A stretch of 64,000 nt of DNA from Flavobacterium sp. KMS (GCF_000813005.1 NZ_JSYP01000001.1:124001-188000); one strand, 5' to 3'. Shown: positions 48,145 through 57,731, numbered from the stretch's first letter. A program made the numbers and translations. The notes: generated by a model from the sequence alone, not told the origin.

Positions 48145-49419
48145 TTAAACCAAACTTTTCCTAAAATAAACACACAATACTAGTAAATAAAGAAAACTAC
48201 CTAGAGCCTGCGCCATAACAACTCCTTCTATTCCAAAATTATTAATAAAGCATAAGCTTAAAAAATACAAAGTCATTAATGATAATAACTCAGTAACTAT
48301 AAACGCAGTTGTCATTTTTTTTGCAAAAAACTGAAAGCCTAAAATAAGAGAACAAACCTTAAAAACATCACCTAATAATTGCCAGAAGAACAAACTCTCT
48401 ACAGGAAGAAAATCTGATGTAAAAAGTAATTTTATTATAAAGAAACGCAAAAAATAAATCACCGTAACTCCAATAATAAAAATAGGTAAAATCGTTTTAT
48501 AATAACTCCAGAATATTGATTTCGATTCTTGATTATTTTTGGCAATTGCTAATCTCGGCAAAAAATAAACACTTAAAATAGTCGAAATAAACATCATATA
48601 ATAACTTGAAATACGAGTCATAGTTTCCCAATAACCTGCTTGATTTATTCCAAGATTTTCTATCACATTATTTCGGATTGCTAAGAAAACCAAAGGTCCA
48701 AAAACTGATGAAACCAAAGCCATTAAAGAGTATGAAGACAAATTTTTTATGATTTTAAAATCGAACTGACCAAATCTTACCATCTCAAAAAAAACTATCT
48801 CTTTATTGATAAAATAAAATGTTGCAAAGAACAACAATGCAGGCGAAATTACAACAGCCAATAAAGCCCCTAAAGTTTTTAATTGAAAGATTAAAAGCAA
48901 TGAAACTAATAATCCTATAATATTACCAATACAATTAATCCAAATTACTTTTTTAAATTTCCCCAAGCCATTAATTACAGCAAGCAAAAAAACCGAAATA
49001 GCATACCAAGGTAACGTTAAAGCCAAAATTTTAAATACCAACGAATATTCATAATTATATCCGAAAATTCTACTGTTCCAAAATGAAGCTAGAAAAAATA
49101 AAAGTCCGCTTAAAACAACAGCAATAACAAGTAGTGAGATAAAAACTGTGACTATTATTTTTTGAAGTTCTGTTTTATTCTTTTCATTTTCAGCAACGTA
49201 TTTTACAATTCCGCTTTGAAAACCCAACGTTGAAATACTCTCCAGTAAAGTCATAAAATTACGAAGATTCCCAACCAATGCCATCCCACTTGGCCCAATA
49301 AAAACTGCTAATAATTTTGATGTAATTAGTCCAATACAAATTTTCAATATTACACTCAAGCTATTTAAAGAAGTAATTTTAAATAGATCTGTTTGAGCAT
49401 ATTTTTTAACGAAATTCAA
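48145..49419 (-). CDS. Lipid-linked glycan flippase, Wzx/WzxE-like
   Basis: The product is 424 residues with about twelve transmembrane helices of the MOP (polysaccharide transporter) superfamily. The N-terminus SLSVILKICIGLITSKLLAVFIGPSGMALVGNL and the loop ESISTLGFQSGIVKYVAE resemble WzxE, the enterobacterial common antigen flippase, whose substrate contains a dideoxy-aminosugar (Fuc4NAc). The start codon is TTG at 49419, placed directly after the stop of the aminotransferase gene; no better start exists nearby. It moves the undecaprenyl-linked repeat unit to the periplasmic side. Confidence 0.9.
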   Translation of the reverse strand: MNFVKKYAQTDLFKITSLNSLSVILKICIGLITSKLLAVFIGPSGMALVGNLRNFMTLLESISTLGFQSGIVKYVAENEKNKTELQKIIVTVFISLLVIAVVLSGLLFFLASFWNSRIFGYNYEYSLVFKILALTLPWYAISVFLLAVINGLGKFKKVIWINCIGNIIGLLVSLLLIFQLKTLGALLAVVISPALLFFATFYFINKEIVFFEMVRFGQFDFKIIKNLSSYSLMALVSSVFGPLVFLAIRNNVIENLGINQAGYWETMTRISSYYMMFISTILSVYFLPRLAIAKNNQESKSIFWSYYKTILPIFIIGVTVIYFLRFFIIKLLFTSDFLPVESLFFWQLLGDVFKVCSLILGFQFFAKKMTTAFIVTELLSLMTLYFLSLCFINNFGIEGVVMAQALGSFLYLLVLCVYFRKSLV

Positions 49420-49421
49420 GA

Positions 49422-50522
49422 TTAATATTTATTTAAAATCTCAATAATAAAACTGACTTCCTCATCAGTCAAAACTGGACTTATTGGTAAACTTAAAACC
49501 TCATTATGCATTTTTTCGGTAATAGGAAAAGGCAACTTATTCCATTGTGGTAATGCCTTTTGCTTATGTGGCGGAACGGGATAATGAATCATGGATTGAA
49601 CATTATTATCTAATAAATAAGTTTGCAAATCATTCCTGTCCTGAGTTCTAATAACAAACAAATGAAAAACATGATTATCTGAGAAATCCCAAAATGGTAG
49701 AATTATTTTCTTATTTTTTATTTCAATCAAATATCGCTTAGCAATAATTCTGCGTCGTTCATTTTCTGCATCCAGATTTGGTAATTTTACATTCAAGAAT
49801 GCTGCTTGCAATTCATCCAGTCTCGAATTTACACCTATAAAATCATTATAATATTTTATCTCGGAACCATAATTACGAAGCGAAAACAAAATCTTAGCCA
49901 ACTCAGAATCATTCGTCGTAATTGCTCCACCATCTCCCAAAGCACCTAAATTCTTCCCAGGATAAAAACTGTACGCTACAGCTGAATTCTGATCGCTCAT
50001 CGCTGAAAGCTCATTGCTGACGGCTCCATGTGATTGCGCAGCATCTTCAACAACCAAAAGATTATTTTTGTTTGCAATCTCATTTACAGCATCCATTTCG
50101 GCTAATTGCCCGTATAAATGAACCACTAAAATTGCTTTAGTTTTAGATGTAATCTTTTCCTGAATTAAATCAGGATTAAGATTATATGTTTCTAACTTCG
50201 GTTCAACCAAAACAGGAACTAAATCGGCTTGCAAAATAGCTAGAATACTGGCTATATAAGTATTTGCCGGAACAATGACTTCATCTCCTTTTTGTAGTTT
50301 CCCTAACTGAATGTATGCTTTAAAAATTAAGATTAATGCATCTAAACCATTTCCTACTCCTATACAATGTTTTGCACCACAATAATCCGCAAAAGACGCT
50401 TCAAATGCTTTGACCTCTTTTCCTAGAATATACCAACCATTATTTAAAACCGTTTCAGTTTTTTCCTGAAATGATTTTTTATACGGCTCGTTTATTTTTT
50501 TTAAATCTAAAAAAGAAATCAT
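49422..50522 (-). CDS. DegT/DnrJ/EryC1-family sugar aminotransferase (FdtB/QdtB-like)
   Basis: The product is 366 residues, a PLP enzyme that aminates 3- or 4-oxo nucleotide sugars. Motifs are [53 protein letters not shown], the Schiff-base lysine K190 in [15 protein letters not shown] and [19 protein letters not shown] and the [12 protein letters not shown] form fit the FdtB/QdtB group making dTDP-3-amino-3,6-dideoxyhexose, in line with the FdtA-like gene at 42898-43314. Residues about 167-180 ([12 protein letters not shown]) are encoded by a heptanucleotide array and differ from the usual sequence before the lysine. It overlaps the upstream acyltransferase gene by 4 bp. Confidence 0.92.
   Translation of the reverse strand: MISFLDLKKINEPYKKSFQEKTETVLNNGWYILGKEVKAFEASFADYCGAKHCIGVGNGLDALILIFKAYIQLGKLQKGDEVIVPANTYIASILAILQADLVPVLVEPKLETYNLNPDLIQEKITSKTKAILVVHLYGQLAEMDAVNEIANKNNLLVVEDAAQSHGAVSNELSAMSDQNSAVAYSFYPGKNLGALGDGGAITTNDSELAKILFSLRNYGSEIKYYNDFIGVNSRLDELQAAFLNVKLPNLDAENERRRIIAKRYLIEIKNKKIILPFWDFSDNHVFHLFVIRTQDRNDLQTYLLDNNVQSMIHYPVPPHKQKALPQWNKLPFPITEKMHNEVLSLPISPVLTDEEVSFIIEILNKY
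49984..50025. repeat. Heptanucleotide array within the DegT gene
   Basis: On the plus strand six consecutive 7-mers follow each other: GAATTCT, GATCGCT, CATCGCT, GAAAGCT, CATTGCT and GACGGCT. All end in CT and five in GCT; most fit the pattern SANNGCT. The total is 42 bp, a multiple of both 7 and 3, so the reading frame of the aminotransferase is kept. Confidence 0.6.
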
Positions 50523-51466
50523 AGTATTATTTTATAAAAATCCTGATTATAAACTGAACATCCTAACTCTTCTTTTTGCTTTAAAAGCCCTAGATTATAT
50601 CCTTTTTCGTTATCATCTCCCACAATTCCCATATCAAAGAAAAGCTTTCCCTCTTCTTTATATTTCTGTATCAAGTTAATAAATAAAAAATCTAATGCTC
50701 TTAATTCTTCTCCTTTTCTTGTTGTTGCTCCATATTGTGATTTTACAACCGCATCAGTTTCAAAAATAGTTATTCCTGCAATAATTTCATCTTCATAATA
50801 CACTGAGAACTGTTTTATATTATTTGGAAAATTTTGCTTTAGCAAAGTGATTTCTATACAATTATGTACAGGTTTCGCATTATGCTTTTCTGACAATCTT
50901 GGCTCAAGAACCAATTCCCAGAAAGGTTTAAAATCTTCTTCTTCTATAATATCTAAATCCATTTCCTGGATTCTCCTAAAATGTTTTAATTTACTTTTTG
51001 AAATATCTAATGAAACCGACATGTTTATTGCCAAGTTCATTTCTTTCTTTTCTAACAAAGCACCTCTTTTAAAGATAAAAAAATCAACTTCACTATTTCC
51101 ATCTGGAAGATAAAAAGCCGGAATTGGTTTATAATAGAATGTTTTTATTTCATTTTGTCTTAAAAAAGAGAAAAAGGCATCTAAAATCAATTCTACTTCT
51201 GTTCCTTTTATTTTTTTTAAATAAACCAAACCTCCATAAGTCAATCCTTGATGAGAATAAACAACATCATTGACTTTATTAGCTGGCAAAACCGAAACTA
51301 ATTTTTCATTATCATAAACCAATAAGGAGAAATCCTCGAATCGGTCTTTATGATATTCCATAAAATCACGATGAAACAAGAAAGTAGCATTTTTGGCTTG
51401 ACCGATAAAGTCATTCCACTTTTCATAATCTGTTTCCTGATATAATTTTACGGTATAGTTTTTCAC
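50519..51466 (-). CDS. GNAT/FemAB-type N-acyltransferase
   Basis: The product is 315 residues with a GTG start. The sequence shows two GNAT-like halves as in FemABX/Acetyltransf_6 proteins: [30 protein letters not shown] at the N-terminus and [26 protein letters not shown] in the second half. Its place directly before the DegT aminotransferase, with a 4-bp overlap, suggests that it N-acylates the new 3-amino sugar, doing the job of FdtC/QdtC although it is not of their hexapeptide or small GNAT type. Transfer of an aminoacyl group is also possible for this fold. Confidence 0.78.
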   Translation of the reverse strand: MKNYTVKLYQETDYEKWNDFIGQAKNATFLFHRDFMEYHKDRFEDFSLLVYDNEKLVSVLPANKVNDVVYSHQGLTYGGLVYLKKIKGTEVELILDAFFSFLRQNEIKTFYYKPIPAFYLPDGNSEVDFFIFKRGALLEKKEMNLAINMSVSLDISKSKLKHFRRIQEMDLDIIEEEDFKPFWELVLEPRLSEKHNAKPVHNCIEITLLKQNFPNNIKQFSVYYEDEIIAGITIFETDAVVKSQYGATTRKGEELRALDFLFINLIQKYKEEGKLFFDMGIVGDDNEKGYNLGLLKQKEELGCSVYNQDFYKIIL

Positions 51467-51498
51467 GATTTATTATTGGAATTCATTAGAGAAATCAT

Positions 51499-52104
51499 TT
51501 AGCGTTTATGCTCTAAAGCTGGCAAATACCATTTGTATTTTACAGCCATTAATCGAACGATAATAATAACAACGCAAGTTACGAGGTACAAAATATCATC
51601 ATTGAGATTCAATTTTTTCAATGCAAAAAAAACAATTCCGCCTAGAATACAAATGGTAGCATAAATTTCTCTTCTAAAAATCACTGGAATCTCATTGCAT
51701 AAAATATCTCGAGTTACTCCTCCAAAACATGCTGTCATAGTACCTAGTGCAATACAAATTATAGGATGTAAACCTGTAATTATTCCTCTTTCCAGACCTA
51801 TTAACGTAAAAACTCCCAAGCCAATAGTATCAAATAAAAACAATGATGTTCTTAGTTTATCAAACTTTTTTCTAAAAATAACAGATAAAATAAATCCTAA
51901 AATAATAACATACACATACTTTAAATCAAGCATCCAGCCCACAGGTGTTCTCCCAATTAAGACATCACGCACCGTTCCCCCACCTACTGCAGTAACAAAG
52001 GCAATTATAAAAACCCCAAACGGATCCAATCTTTTATTCATTGCCGTCAACGCGCCAGACATTGCAAATGCCATTGTCCCAATGATATCTAATAAACTAA
52101 ACAT
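51499..52104 (-). CDS. TRIC-type cation channel / UPF0126 membrane protein
   Basis: The product is 201 residues, seven transmembrane helices made of two inverted repeats with the hallmark motifs AFVTAVGGGTVRDVLIG (first half) and TACFGGVTRDILCNEIP (second half). Prokaryotic TRIC homologues conduct K+ as trimers in the inner membrane; earlier they were called UPF0126 or YadS/YicG. It lies 32 bp before the acyltransferase gene but its function is probably unrelated to glycan synthesis. It is divergent from the methyltransferase gene at 52283. Confidence 0.93.
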   Translation of the reverse strand: MFSLLDIIGTMAFAMSGALTAMNKRLDPFGVFIIAFVTAVGGGTVRDVLIGRTPVGWMLDLKYVYVIILGFILSVIFRKKFDKLRTSLFLFDTIGLGVFTLIGLERGIITGLHPIICIALGTMTACFGGVTRDILCNEIPVIFRREIYATICILGGIVFFALKKLNLNDDILYLVTCVVIIIVRLMAVKYKWYLPALEHKR

Positions 52105-52282
52105 TTATATGCTTTTAAAATGAAATGAAATTCTAGTATTCTGACAAAAATAAAGAAATCCCCATTATAAATAGGTGCTAACCCCAATTAATAAATTGTA
52201 GCCATTTTGAAAAAATAGTATTGAATTTAAAATTTAAAAAATCTTATTACCTTAGCCACTTACAAACTCAGCACTTTTTCCC

Positions 52283-53080
52283 TTGAAACAAATTACTTCG
52301 ATACAAAACCCATTTATAAAATCATTAGTGTTATTGCAAGAAAAAGCAAAAGCACGTAAACAAACCGGAACGTTTTTAATAGAAGGAAAACGCGAGATTT
52401 CATTGGCCATAAAAGGCGGTTATGAAATAGAAACGATTTTGTTTTTACCCAAATTAATTTCAGAAAATGAAATCAATAAATTAACCGGAAAACAAGTTAA
52501 TTTAATCGAAATCAATAAAGAAGTTTATCAAAAGCTAGCTTATCGAGACACAACCGAAGGTGTTTTGGCTATAGCCAAAACCAAATCGTTGCAATTATCT
52601 GATTTAAAATTATCTGATAATCCATTAATTCTTGTTGCCGAAGCTCCTGAAAAACCAGGAAATATTGGTGCATTATTACGTACTGCCGATGCAGCAAATT
52701 TGAATGCTGTAATTATTGCCAACCCAAAAAGTGATTTATACAACCCAAACATTGTTCGCTCAAGTGTAGGTTGCTTATTTACCAATCAGATTGCAACGGG
52801 AACAACTTCTGAAATTATTACTTTTTTAAAAGAAAATAAAATCAATTTTTACTGCGCTACATTACAAAACTCAACTTCATATCACACACAGGATTTCACT
52901 ACTCCAACTGCTTTGGTTGTTGGTACTGAAGCCACTGGATTAACACAGGAATGGAGAGATGCAGCGACACAAAATATCATTATTCCGATGGAAGGTGAAA
53001 TAGACAGCATGAATGTTTCGGTTGCAGCAGCCATATTAATTTTTGAAGCAAAAAGACAACGAGGTTTTAATCAATTATAA
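52283..53080 (+). CDS. SpoU-family RNA 2'-O-methyltransferase
   Basis: The product is 265 residues. The N-terminal substrate-binding domain (ITSIQNPFIKSLVLLQ, GTFLIEGKREISLA) is followed by a SPOUT knot with the three motifs VAEAPEKPGNIGALLRTADA, ALVVGTEATGLT and IIPMEGEIDSMNVSVAAAIL. These place it in the TrmH/RlmB group using S-adenosylmethionine; 23S rRNA is the more likely target. The start is TTG at 52283, giving MKQITSIQNP, the usual N-terminus of this subfamily. A possible -7 box TACCTTAG lies at 52248-52255. The next gene starts 10 bp after the stop. Confidence 0.92.
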   Translation: MKQITSIQNPFIKSLVLLQEKAKARKQTGTFLIEGKREISLAIKGGYEIETILFLPKLISENEINKLTGKQVNLIEINKEVYQKLAYRDTTEGVLAIAKTKSLQLSDLKLSDNPLILVAEAPEKPGNIGALLRTADAANLNAVIIANPKSDLYNPNIVRSSVGCLFTNQIATGTTSEIITFLKENKINFYCATLQNSTSYHTQDFTTPTALVVGTEATGLTQEWRDAATQNIIIPMEGEIDSMNVSVAAAILIFEAKRQRGFNQL

Positions 53081-53090
53081 AATTTAAAGT

Positions 53091-54635
53091 ATGAACTATA
53101 AATTATCACTTTTAACACTATTATTCGGTTTTACGGTTTCTGCACAAATCACCAATCAAGAAGTTGATGCACTGGTAGAAAACACTCTAAAAACATTTAA
53201 CGTTCCTGGAATTGCTGTTGCTATTATTAAAGATGGAAAAATCGTTCAGGCTCAAGGTTATGGTGTGAAATCTATCATAACAAAAGAAAAAGTCGATGCA
53301 AATACCCTTTTCGGAATTGCGTCTAACAGTAAAGCTTTTACAAGTGCTGCCCTTGCAATGTTAGTTGATGAAGGGAAGATAAAATGGGATGATAAAGTGG
53401 TAAAATATCTTCCAAATTTTAAGATGTACAATGAATACGTGACGCAAGAATTTACGATTCGTGATTTATTAACTCACCGCAGCGGACTTGGTCTTGGAGC
53501 AGGAGATTTAATGATTTGGCCTGACGGTAGTGACTTTACTGCACAAGATATTACCCAAAACTTACAGTATTTAAAACCTGTTTCAGGCTTTAGAACCAAA
53601 TACGATTATGACAATTTATTGTATATCGTTGCCGGCGAAATTGTGCATGTGGTAAGCGGAAAAAGCTGGTGCGATTTTGTTGAAGAACGCATCATGAAAC
53701 CATTAGAAATGAATCATAGTGCAGCTTCATTTTTGCGTTTAAAAGACTCCACAAATATTATTGCTCCACACGTACCTATTGACGGAAAATTAAAAGTGAT
53801 TAGCAGATATAAAAATCAACTTTTTGATGCAGCTGCTGGTATTTATTCAAGCGTAAATGACTTGAGCAAATGGGCAATTATGCAAATGAATAACGGTAAA
53901 TATGGATCTGACAATAAACAATTATTTTCAGAAAAAGAACATGACGAGATGTGGCAATTGCAAACTATTATCCCTGCAAGAACCAGAGCTCCATATAATA
54001 CTCATTTTAGCGGATATGGTTTAGGCTGGTTCCTAAGTGATGTAAAAGGATACAAGCAGGTTACTCATACTGGTGGATTAGAAGGCATTGTAACTCAGGT
54101 AACTTTAATTCCCGAGCTACAATTAGGAATTATCGTCTTAACAAATCAGCAATCTGGCGCAGCATTTACTGCAATTACAAATACTATAAAAGACAGCTAT
54201 TTAGGCATTAAATCTGAAGATTATGTTGCATTATACAGCAGCAAAATGAAAGCAAATGAAGAAACAGCAGACAAAGTAACCGATGAAGTTTGGGCAACTG
54301 TTGCAAAAAACAAAAAGGATAAACTAAAAACTGATTTTACCAAAATTACTGGAACTTACAAAGACAATTGGTTTGGAGAAGTTACCATTACAGAAAAAAA
54401 AGGAAAGGTATATTTTGCTTCTAAACGTTCTCCACAATTAGTAGGTGAAGTATTCTTTTATAAAGATGGAAATTATGTAGTAAAATGGGATAATGCCTAT
54501 TTTCATGCAGACGCACACCTTTTCTTTAAATATGATTCTAACGGAAAAGCTACTAATTTAAAAATGCAAGCAATCTCAGAATTAACTGATTTCAGTTACG
54601 ATTTTCAAGACTTAGACTTTATTAAAATTCTGTGA
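53091..54635 (+). CDS. Secreted serine hydrolase of the class C beta-lactamase family
   Basis: The product is 514 residues with a signal peptide cut after TVSAQ (residue 19). The penicillin-binding fold has S78-N-S-K81 as the SxxK nucleophile motif (FGIASNSKAFT), Y-D-N in TKYDYDNLLYIVAGEIV as the YxN motif and HTGG near residue 330 as the KTG equivalent. A C-terminal DUF3471-type beta domain spans about 420-514 (ITGTYKDNWFGEVTITEKKG). Members are peptidases or esterases more often than antibiotic-inactivating enzymes. It acts in the periplasm or outside. It is probably co-transcribed with the methyltransferase gene, with no obvious link in function. Confidence 0.9.
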   Translation: MNYKLSLLTLLFGFTVSAQITNQEVDALVENTLKTFNVPGIAVAIIKDGKIVQAQGYGVKSIITKEKVDANTLFGIASNSKAFTSAALAMLVDEGKIKWDDKVVKYLPNFKMYNEYVTQEFTIRDLLTHRSGLGLGAGDLMIWPDGSDFTAQDITQNLQYLKPVSGFRTKYDYDNLLYIVAGEIVHVVSGKSWCDFVEERIMKPLEMNHSAASFLRLKDSTNIIAPHVPIDGKLKVISRYKNQLFDAAAGIYSSVNDLSKWAIMQMNNGKYGSDNKQLFSEKEHDEMWQLQTIIPARTRAPYNTHFSGYGLGWFLSDVKGYKQVTHTGGLEGIVTQVTLIPELQLGIIVLTNQQSGAAFTAITNTIKDSYLGIKSEDYVALYSSKMKANEETADKVTDEVWATVAKNKKDKLKTDFTKITGTYKDNWFGEVTITEKKGKVYFASKRSPQLVGEVFFYKDGNYVVKWDNAYFHADAHLFFKYDSNGKATNLKMQAISELTDFSYDFQDLDFIKIL

Positions 54636-54639
54636 ATTT

Positions 54640-54720
54640 TATAGGTTCAGAGGAACAAAGGTATAAAGGAGCAAAGGGGAAAAACTTTGCAGAATTTGGC
54701 GTCTCTTTCTGAAACTTTGA
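54640..54720. repeat. AAAGG-rich intergenic words
   Basis: The sequence GGTTCAGAGGAACAAAGGTATAAAGGAGCAAAGG and AAACTTTG words after the hydrolase gene resemble, as reverse complement, the CCTTTGTCACTTTGTACCTC stretch near 3888-3907. It is probably a decayed copy of the same kind of intergenic repeat. Confidence 0.35.
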
Positions 54721-54801
54721 AATAATCATTTTTTAGATAAAATCGTCAATCTCTCCTTCTAAAATCTAAAGTTAGAAATCTAAAATCAATACCCCATTCC
54801 C

Positions 54802-54832
54802 TTGTGTATATTGAAACTTATTCTTATTTTTA
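54802..54832 (+). promoter_or_regulatory. Bacteroidota-type promoter for rel/spoT
   Basis: TTG at 54802-54804 is followed after 20 bases by TATTTTTA at 54825-54832, one mismatch from TAnnTTTG. The expected start is near 54840, about 15 nt before the ATG at 54855. Confidence 0.5.
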
Positions 54833-54854
54833 GGGAATTGAACCAGGCGAATAT

Positions 54855-57077
54855 ATGATAGAGATAGATATTGAAAAAGAGAATAAAGCAATTGCACAGG
54901 AATACAAAGAATTACTTCGAATTAGTTATCAGACTTTAAGTCCTACAGATAAAAAACTAATCCGAAAGGCTTTTGATGTTGCTGTTGATGCTCATAAAGA
55001 ACAACGACGAAAATCAGGTGAGGCGTATATCTTTCATCCTATTGCTGTTGCAAAAATTGTAGCTTCCGAAATTGGTTTGGGAGCCACCTCGATTGCTGCT
55101 GCCTTATTGCATGATGTTGTCGAAGATACTCCACTGACTGTTCAGGACATTGAGCGCTTGTTTAATCCCAAAGTAGCACAACTTGTAGAGGGATTAACTA
55201 AAATTTCGATGGTTCAAAGAGATTTAAATGCATCAATGCAAGCGGAAAACTTCCGTAAAATGATCCTTACCTTAAATGATGATGTTCGTGTTATTTTGAT
55301 AAAATTAGCCGACCGTTTGCATAATATGCAAACTATGGATTCGATGGCTGAATACAAACAAACCAAAATCGCATCCGAAACATTATACATTTATGCTCCC
55401 CTTGCCCACCGATTGGGATTATACAACATTAAAACTAAACTTGAAGATTTAGGATTAAAATATACCGAACCAGAAGTTTACAATGATATTGTAAGTAAAA
55501 TTCGCGAAACCAAAGAAGAACAAGATGCTTACATCAAAGACATTTCTGATGTTCTTAAAAAATCTATGGATGAAGAAGGAATTGATTATATTATAAAAGG
55601 TCGTCCGAAATCTATTTATTCTATTCGAAGAAAAATGCGTGCGCAAAACGTAAGCTTCGACGAAGTTTATGATAAGTTTGCACTTCGAATTGTATATAAA
55701 TCGAATCCCCATGACGAGAAATTTCTTGCCTGGAAAATATATTCTATCGTAACAGACCATTACAGACCAAGCCCGAGCCGATTACGCGACTGGATTTCAT
55801 CGCCAAAATCTACTGGATATGAAGCTTTGCACATAACAGTAATGGGACCAAAAGGTCGCTGGGTCGAAGTACAGGTTCGAAGCGAACGTATGGATGAAAT
55901 TGCCGAAAAAGGATACGCAGCACATTACAAATATAAAAACGGAGCTACAGAAGAAAGTGGTCTGGATGTTTGGCTAAACTTACTTCGTGAAGCTTTAGAA
56001 AATTCTGAAACCAATGCGGTAGATTTTGTCGAGGATTTTAAAATGAATTTATATTCAAAAGAAATCTTTGTATTTACTCCAAAAGGAGAAATTAAATCAT
56101 TGCCAAAAGGCGCAACCTCATTAGATTTTGCTTTTAGTATTCACTCCGAAATAGGAATAAAAACTCGTGGAACTCGTGTTAACGGACGATTAGTTCCTCT
56201 TAACTACGAATTAAAAAGTGGTGATCAGGTAGAAGTTATCACTTCTCAAAACCAAAAACCAACCGTCAACTGGCTGGATTATGTTACTACATCCCGAGCT
56301 AAAAATAAAATTAAAAACGTTTTAAACGAAAACACCAAAAAGATTGCCGAAGAAGGGAAAGAATTACTTACTCGCAAACTTAAACACTTAAAAATCACGA
56401 TTAGCGAACAAGTTATAAACGAGTTGGTTAACTTCTTTAAACTCAAAACGAGTTTAGATTTATTTTACAGAGTTGGTGTTGGTGCAATCGAAAATCAGCA
56501 ATTAAAAGATTATGCTGCCCAAAAAGGTAACACGTTTATTAATTTCTTCAAAAACAAAATAAAACGTAATAACAGCAATACAGCTGATACCGATATTCAT
56601 AAGCCTGAAATCAGCAGTAATTATGATATGTTGGTTTTTGGAACTGAGCACGATAAACTAGATTATAAATTATCTCCATGTTGTAACCCAATTCCAGGAG
56701 ATGATGTTTTTGGATTTGTAACGATAAACGAAGGGATAAAAGTTCATAAGAAAGACTGTCCTAATGCCATCGGAATGCAATCCAACTATGCGTATCGTAT
56801 AATGACTGCTAAATGGATTGATTCATCTCAAGAAGAATTTAAAGCTATTATCAATATTACAGGAATGGATGTTTTAGGACTTACAAACCAATTAACAAAA
56901 GTGATTTCTAACAACATGAACGTGAACATTCAGAGCATCTCTTTGAGTACCGATGCCGGGATTTTTCATGGTCAGATTGCAGTAATTGTACGAAATAATT
57001 CTATACTCAAGAAAATGATTAATAATATCAAAAAAATTGATGGTGTAGATAAAGTAACCAGAGAATATAGAACATAA
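54855..57077 (+). CDS. Bifunctional (p)ppGpp synthetase/hydrolase (RelA/SpoT family)
   Basis: Makes and degrades the stringent-response alarmone. The product is 740 residues, standard length. The HD hydrolase domain (about 45-200) keeps FHPIAVAKI, ALLHDVVEDT and KLADRLHNMQTM, so hydrolysis should be active. The synthetase domain (about 235-370) has KGRPKSIYSIRRKM, DKFALRIVY and RDWISSPKSTGYEALHITV. TGS (FTPKGEIKSLPKGATSLDFAF), a helical/zinc-finger region with LSPCCNPIPGDDVFGF and a C-terminal ACT domain follow. With both domains intact it is probably the main Rel enzyme of the cell. Confidence 0.97.
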   Translation: MIEIDIEKENKAIAQEYKELLRISYQTLSPTDKKLIRKAFDVAVDAHKEQRRKSGEAYIFHPIAVAKIVASEIGLGATSIAAALLHDVVEDTPLTVQDIERLFNPKVAQLVEGLTKISMVQRDLNASMQAENFRKMILTLNDDVRVILIKLADRLHNMQTMDSMAEYKQTKIASETLYIYAPLAHRLGLYNIKTKLEDLGLKYTEPEVYNDIVSKIRETKEEQDAYIKDISDVLKKSMDEEGIDYIIKGRPKSIYSIRRKMRAQNVSFDEVYDKFALRIVYKSNPHDEKFLAWKIYSIVTDHYRPSPSRLRDWISSPKSTGYEALHITVMGPKGRWVEVQVRSERMDEIAEKGYAAHYKYKNGATEESGLDVWLNLLREALENSETNAVDFVEDFKMNLYSKEIFVFTPKGEIKSLPKGATSLDFAFSIHSEIGIKTRGTRVNGRLVPLNYELKSGDQVEVITSQNQKPTVNWLDYVTTSRAKNKIKNVLNENTKKIAEEGKELLTRKLKHLKITISEQVINELVNFFKLKTSLDLFYRVGVGAIENQQLKDYAAQKGNTFINFFKNKIKRNNSNTADTDIHKPEISSNYDMLVFGTEHDKLDYKLSPCCNPIPGDDVFGFVTINEGIKVHKKDCPNAIGMQSNYAYRIMTAKWIDSSQEEFKAIINITGMDVLGLTNQLTKVISNNMNVNIQSISLSTDAGIFHGQIAVIVRNNSILKKMINNIKKIDGVDKVTREYRT

Positions 57078-57155
57078 GTGTCTGAATTTTCACGATTAAA
57101 CATTTGAACGTGAAACTTTAAACAGGAAACTTTTATTCATTTAAAAATAATAAAT

Positions 57156-57163
57156 TATCTTTG
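57156..57163 (+). promoter_or_regulatory. -7 box for fur, leaderless start likely
   Basis: TATCTTTG is an exact TAnnTTTG match and ends only 6 bases before the fur ATG at 57170. Transcription would begin at or next to the start codon. No TTG is found at the -33 position. Confidence 0.5.
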
Positions 57164-57169
57164 CAGGAT

Positions 57170-57625
57170 ATGACACTCATTTCAACTGACAACAACAAAA
57201 ATCAAGAAATTGTAAAAAATGTTTTTACATTATATCTTGAACAAAAAGGGCATCGTAAAACACCTGAGCGCTACGCTATACTTCAGGAAATATACGATAG
57301 TGAAGAACATTTTGATATTGAAAACTTGTATATCAAAATGAAAAACAAAAATTATCGTGTAAGTAGAGCCACTTTATATAATACAATCGAATTATTATTA
57401 GATTGTGCTTTGGTTCGTAAACATCAATTTGGGCAAAATCAAGCCTACTACGAAAAATCGTATTTTGACAAGCAACACGATCATATCATTATGACTGATT
57501 CTGGTGAGGTAATCGAATTTTGCGACCCTAGAATTCAGACCATAAAAAAAACAATCGAAGAAATATTTGATATCGAAATCACGAATCATTCCTTATATTT
57601 TTACGGAAACAAAAAACAGAAATAG
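57170..57625 (+). CDS. fur: Fur-family metal-responsive repressor
   Basis: The product is 151 residues from the ATG at 57170; a TTG nine bases earlier is inside the -7 box and unlikely to be used. The winged-helix N-terminal domain has [29 protein letters not shown] and [19 protein letters not shown]. The dimer domain has [23 protein letters not shown], keeping the H-D-H metal ligands. The structural zinc pair C-x-x-C of E. coli Fur is replaced by M-T-D-S-G, so a Cys4 zinc site is absent; I believe this is common in flavobacteria. It binds DNA as a dimer with Fe(II) (or Zn/Mn). purA follows 106 bp later. Confidence 0.92.
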   Translation: MTLISTDNNKNQEIVKNVFTLYLEQKGHRKTPERYAILQEIYDSEEHFDIENLYIKMKNKNYRVSRATLYNTIELLLDCALVRKHQFGQNQAYYEKSYFDKQHDHIIMTDSGEVIEFCDPRIQTIKKTIEEIFDIEITNHSLYFYGNKKQK

Positions 57626-57731
57626 ACAATCGCTAAAAAAGATTGTTCTCGAAAATATTTAAATAAAAATAGATAACAAATTAATCTGAGCAGGCGGTAA
57701 AAACTGCCTCGACATTAAAATTAAAAACAGA

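Noticed and set aside
53091-54635. Antibiotic-resistance beta-lactamase
   Set aside because: The SxxK and YxN motifs occur in many peptidases and esterases; the C-terminal DUF3471-type domain and lack of resistance context argue against it.
57692-57709. Short hairpin AGGCGGT / ACTGCCT before purA
   Set aside because: Seven base pairs with one G-U, no T-tract and no match to a known purine riboswitch; too small to claim as regulatory.
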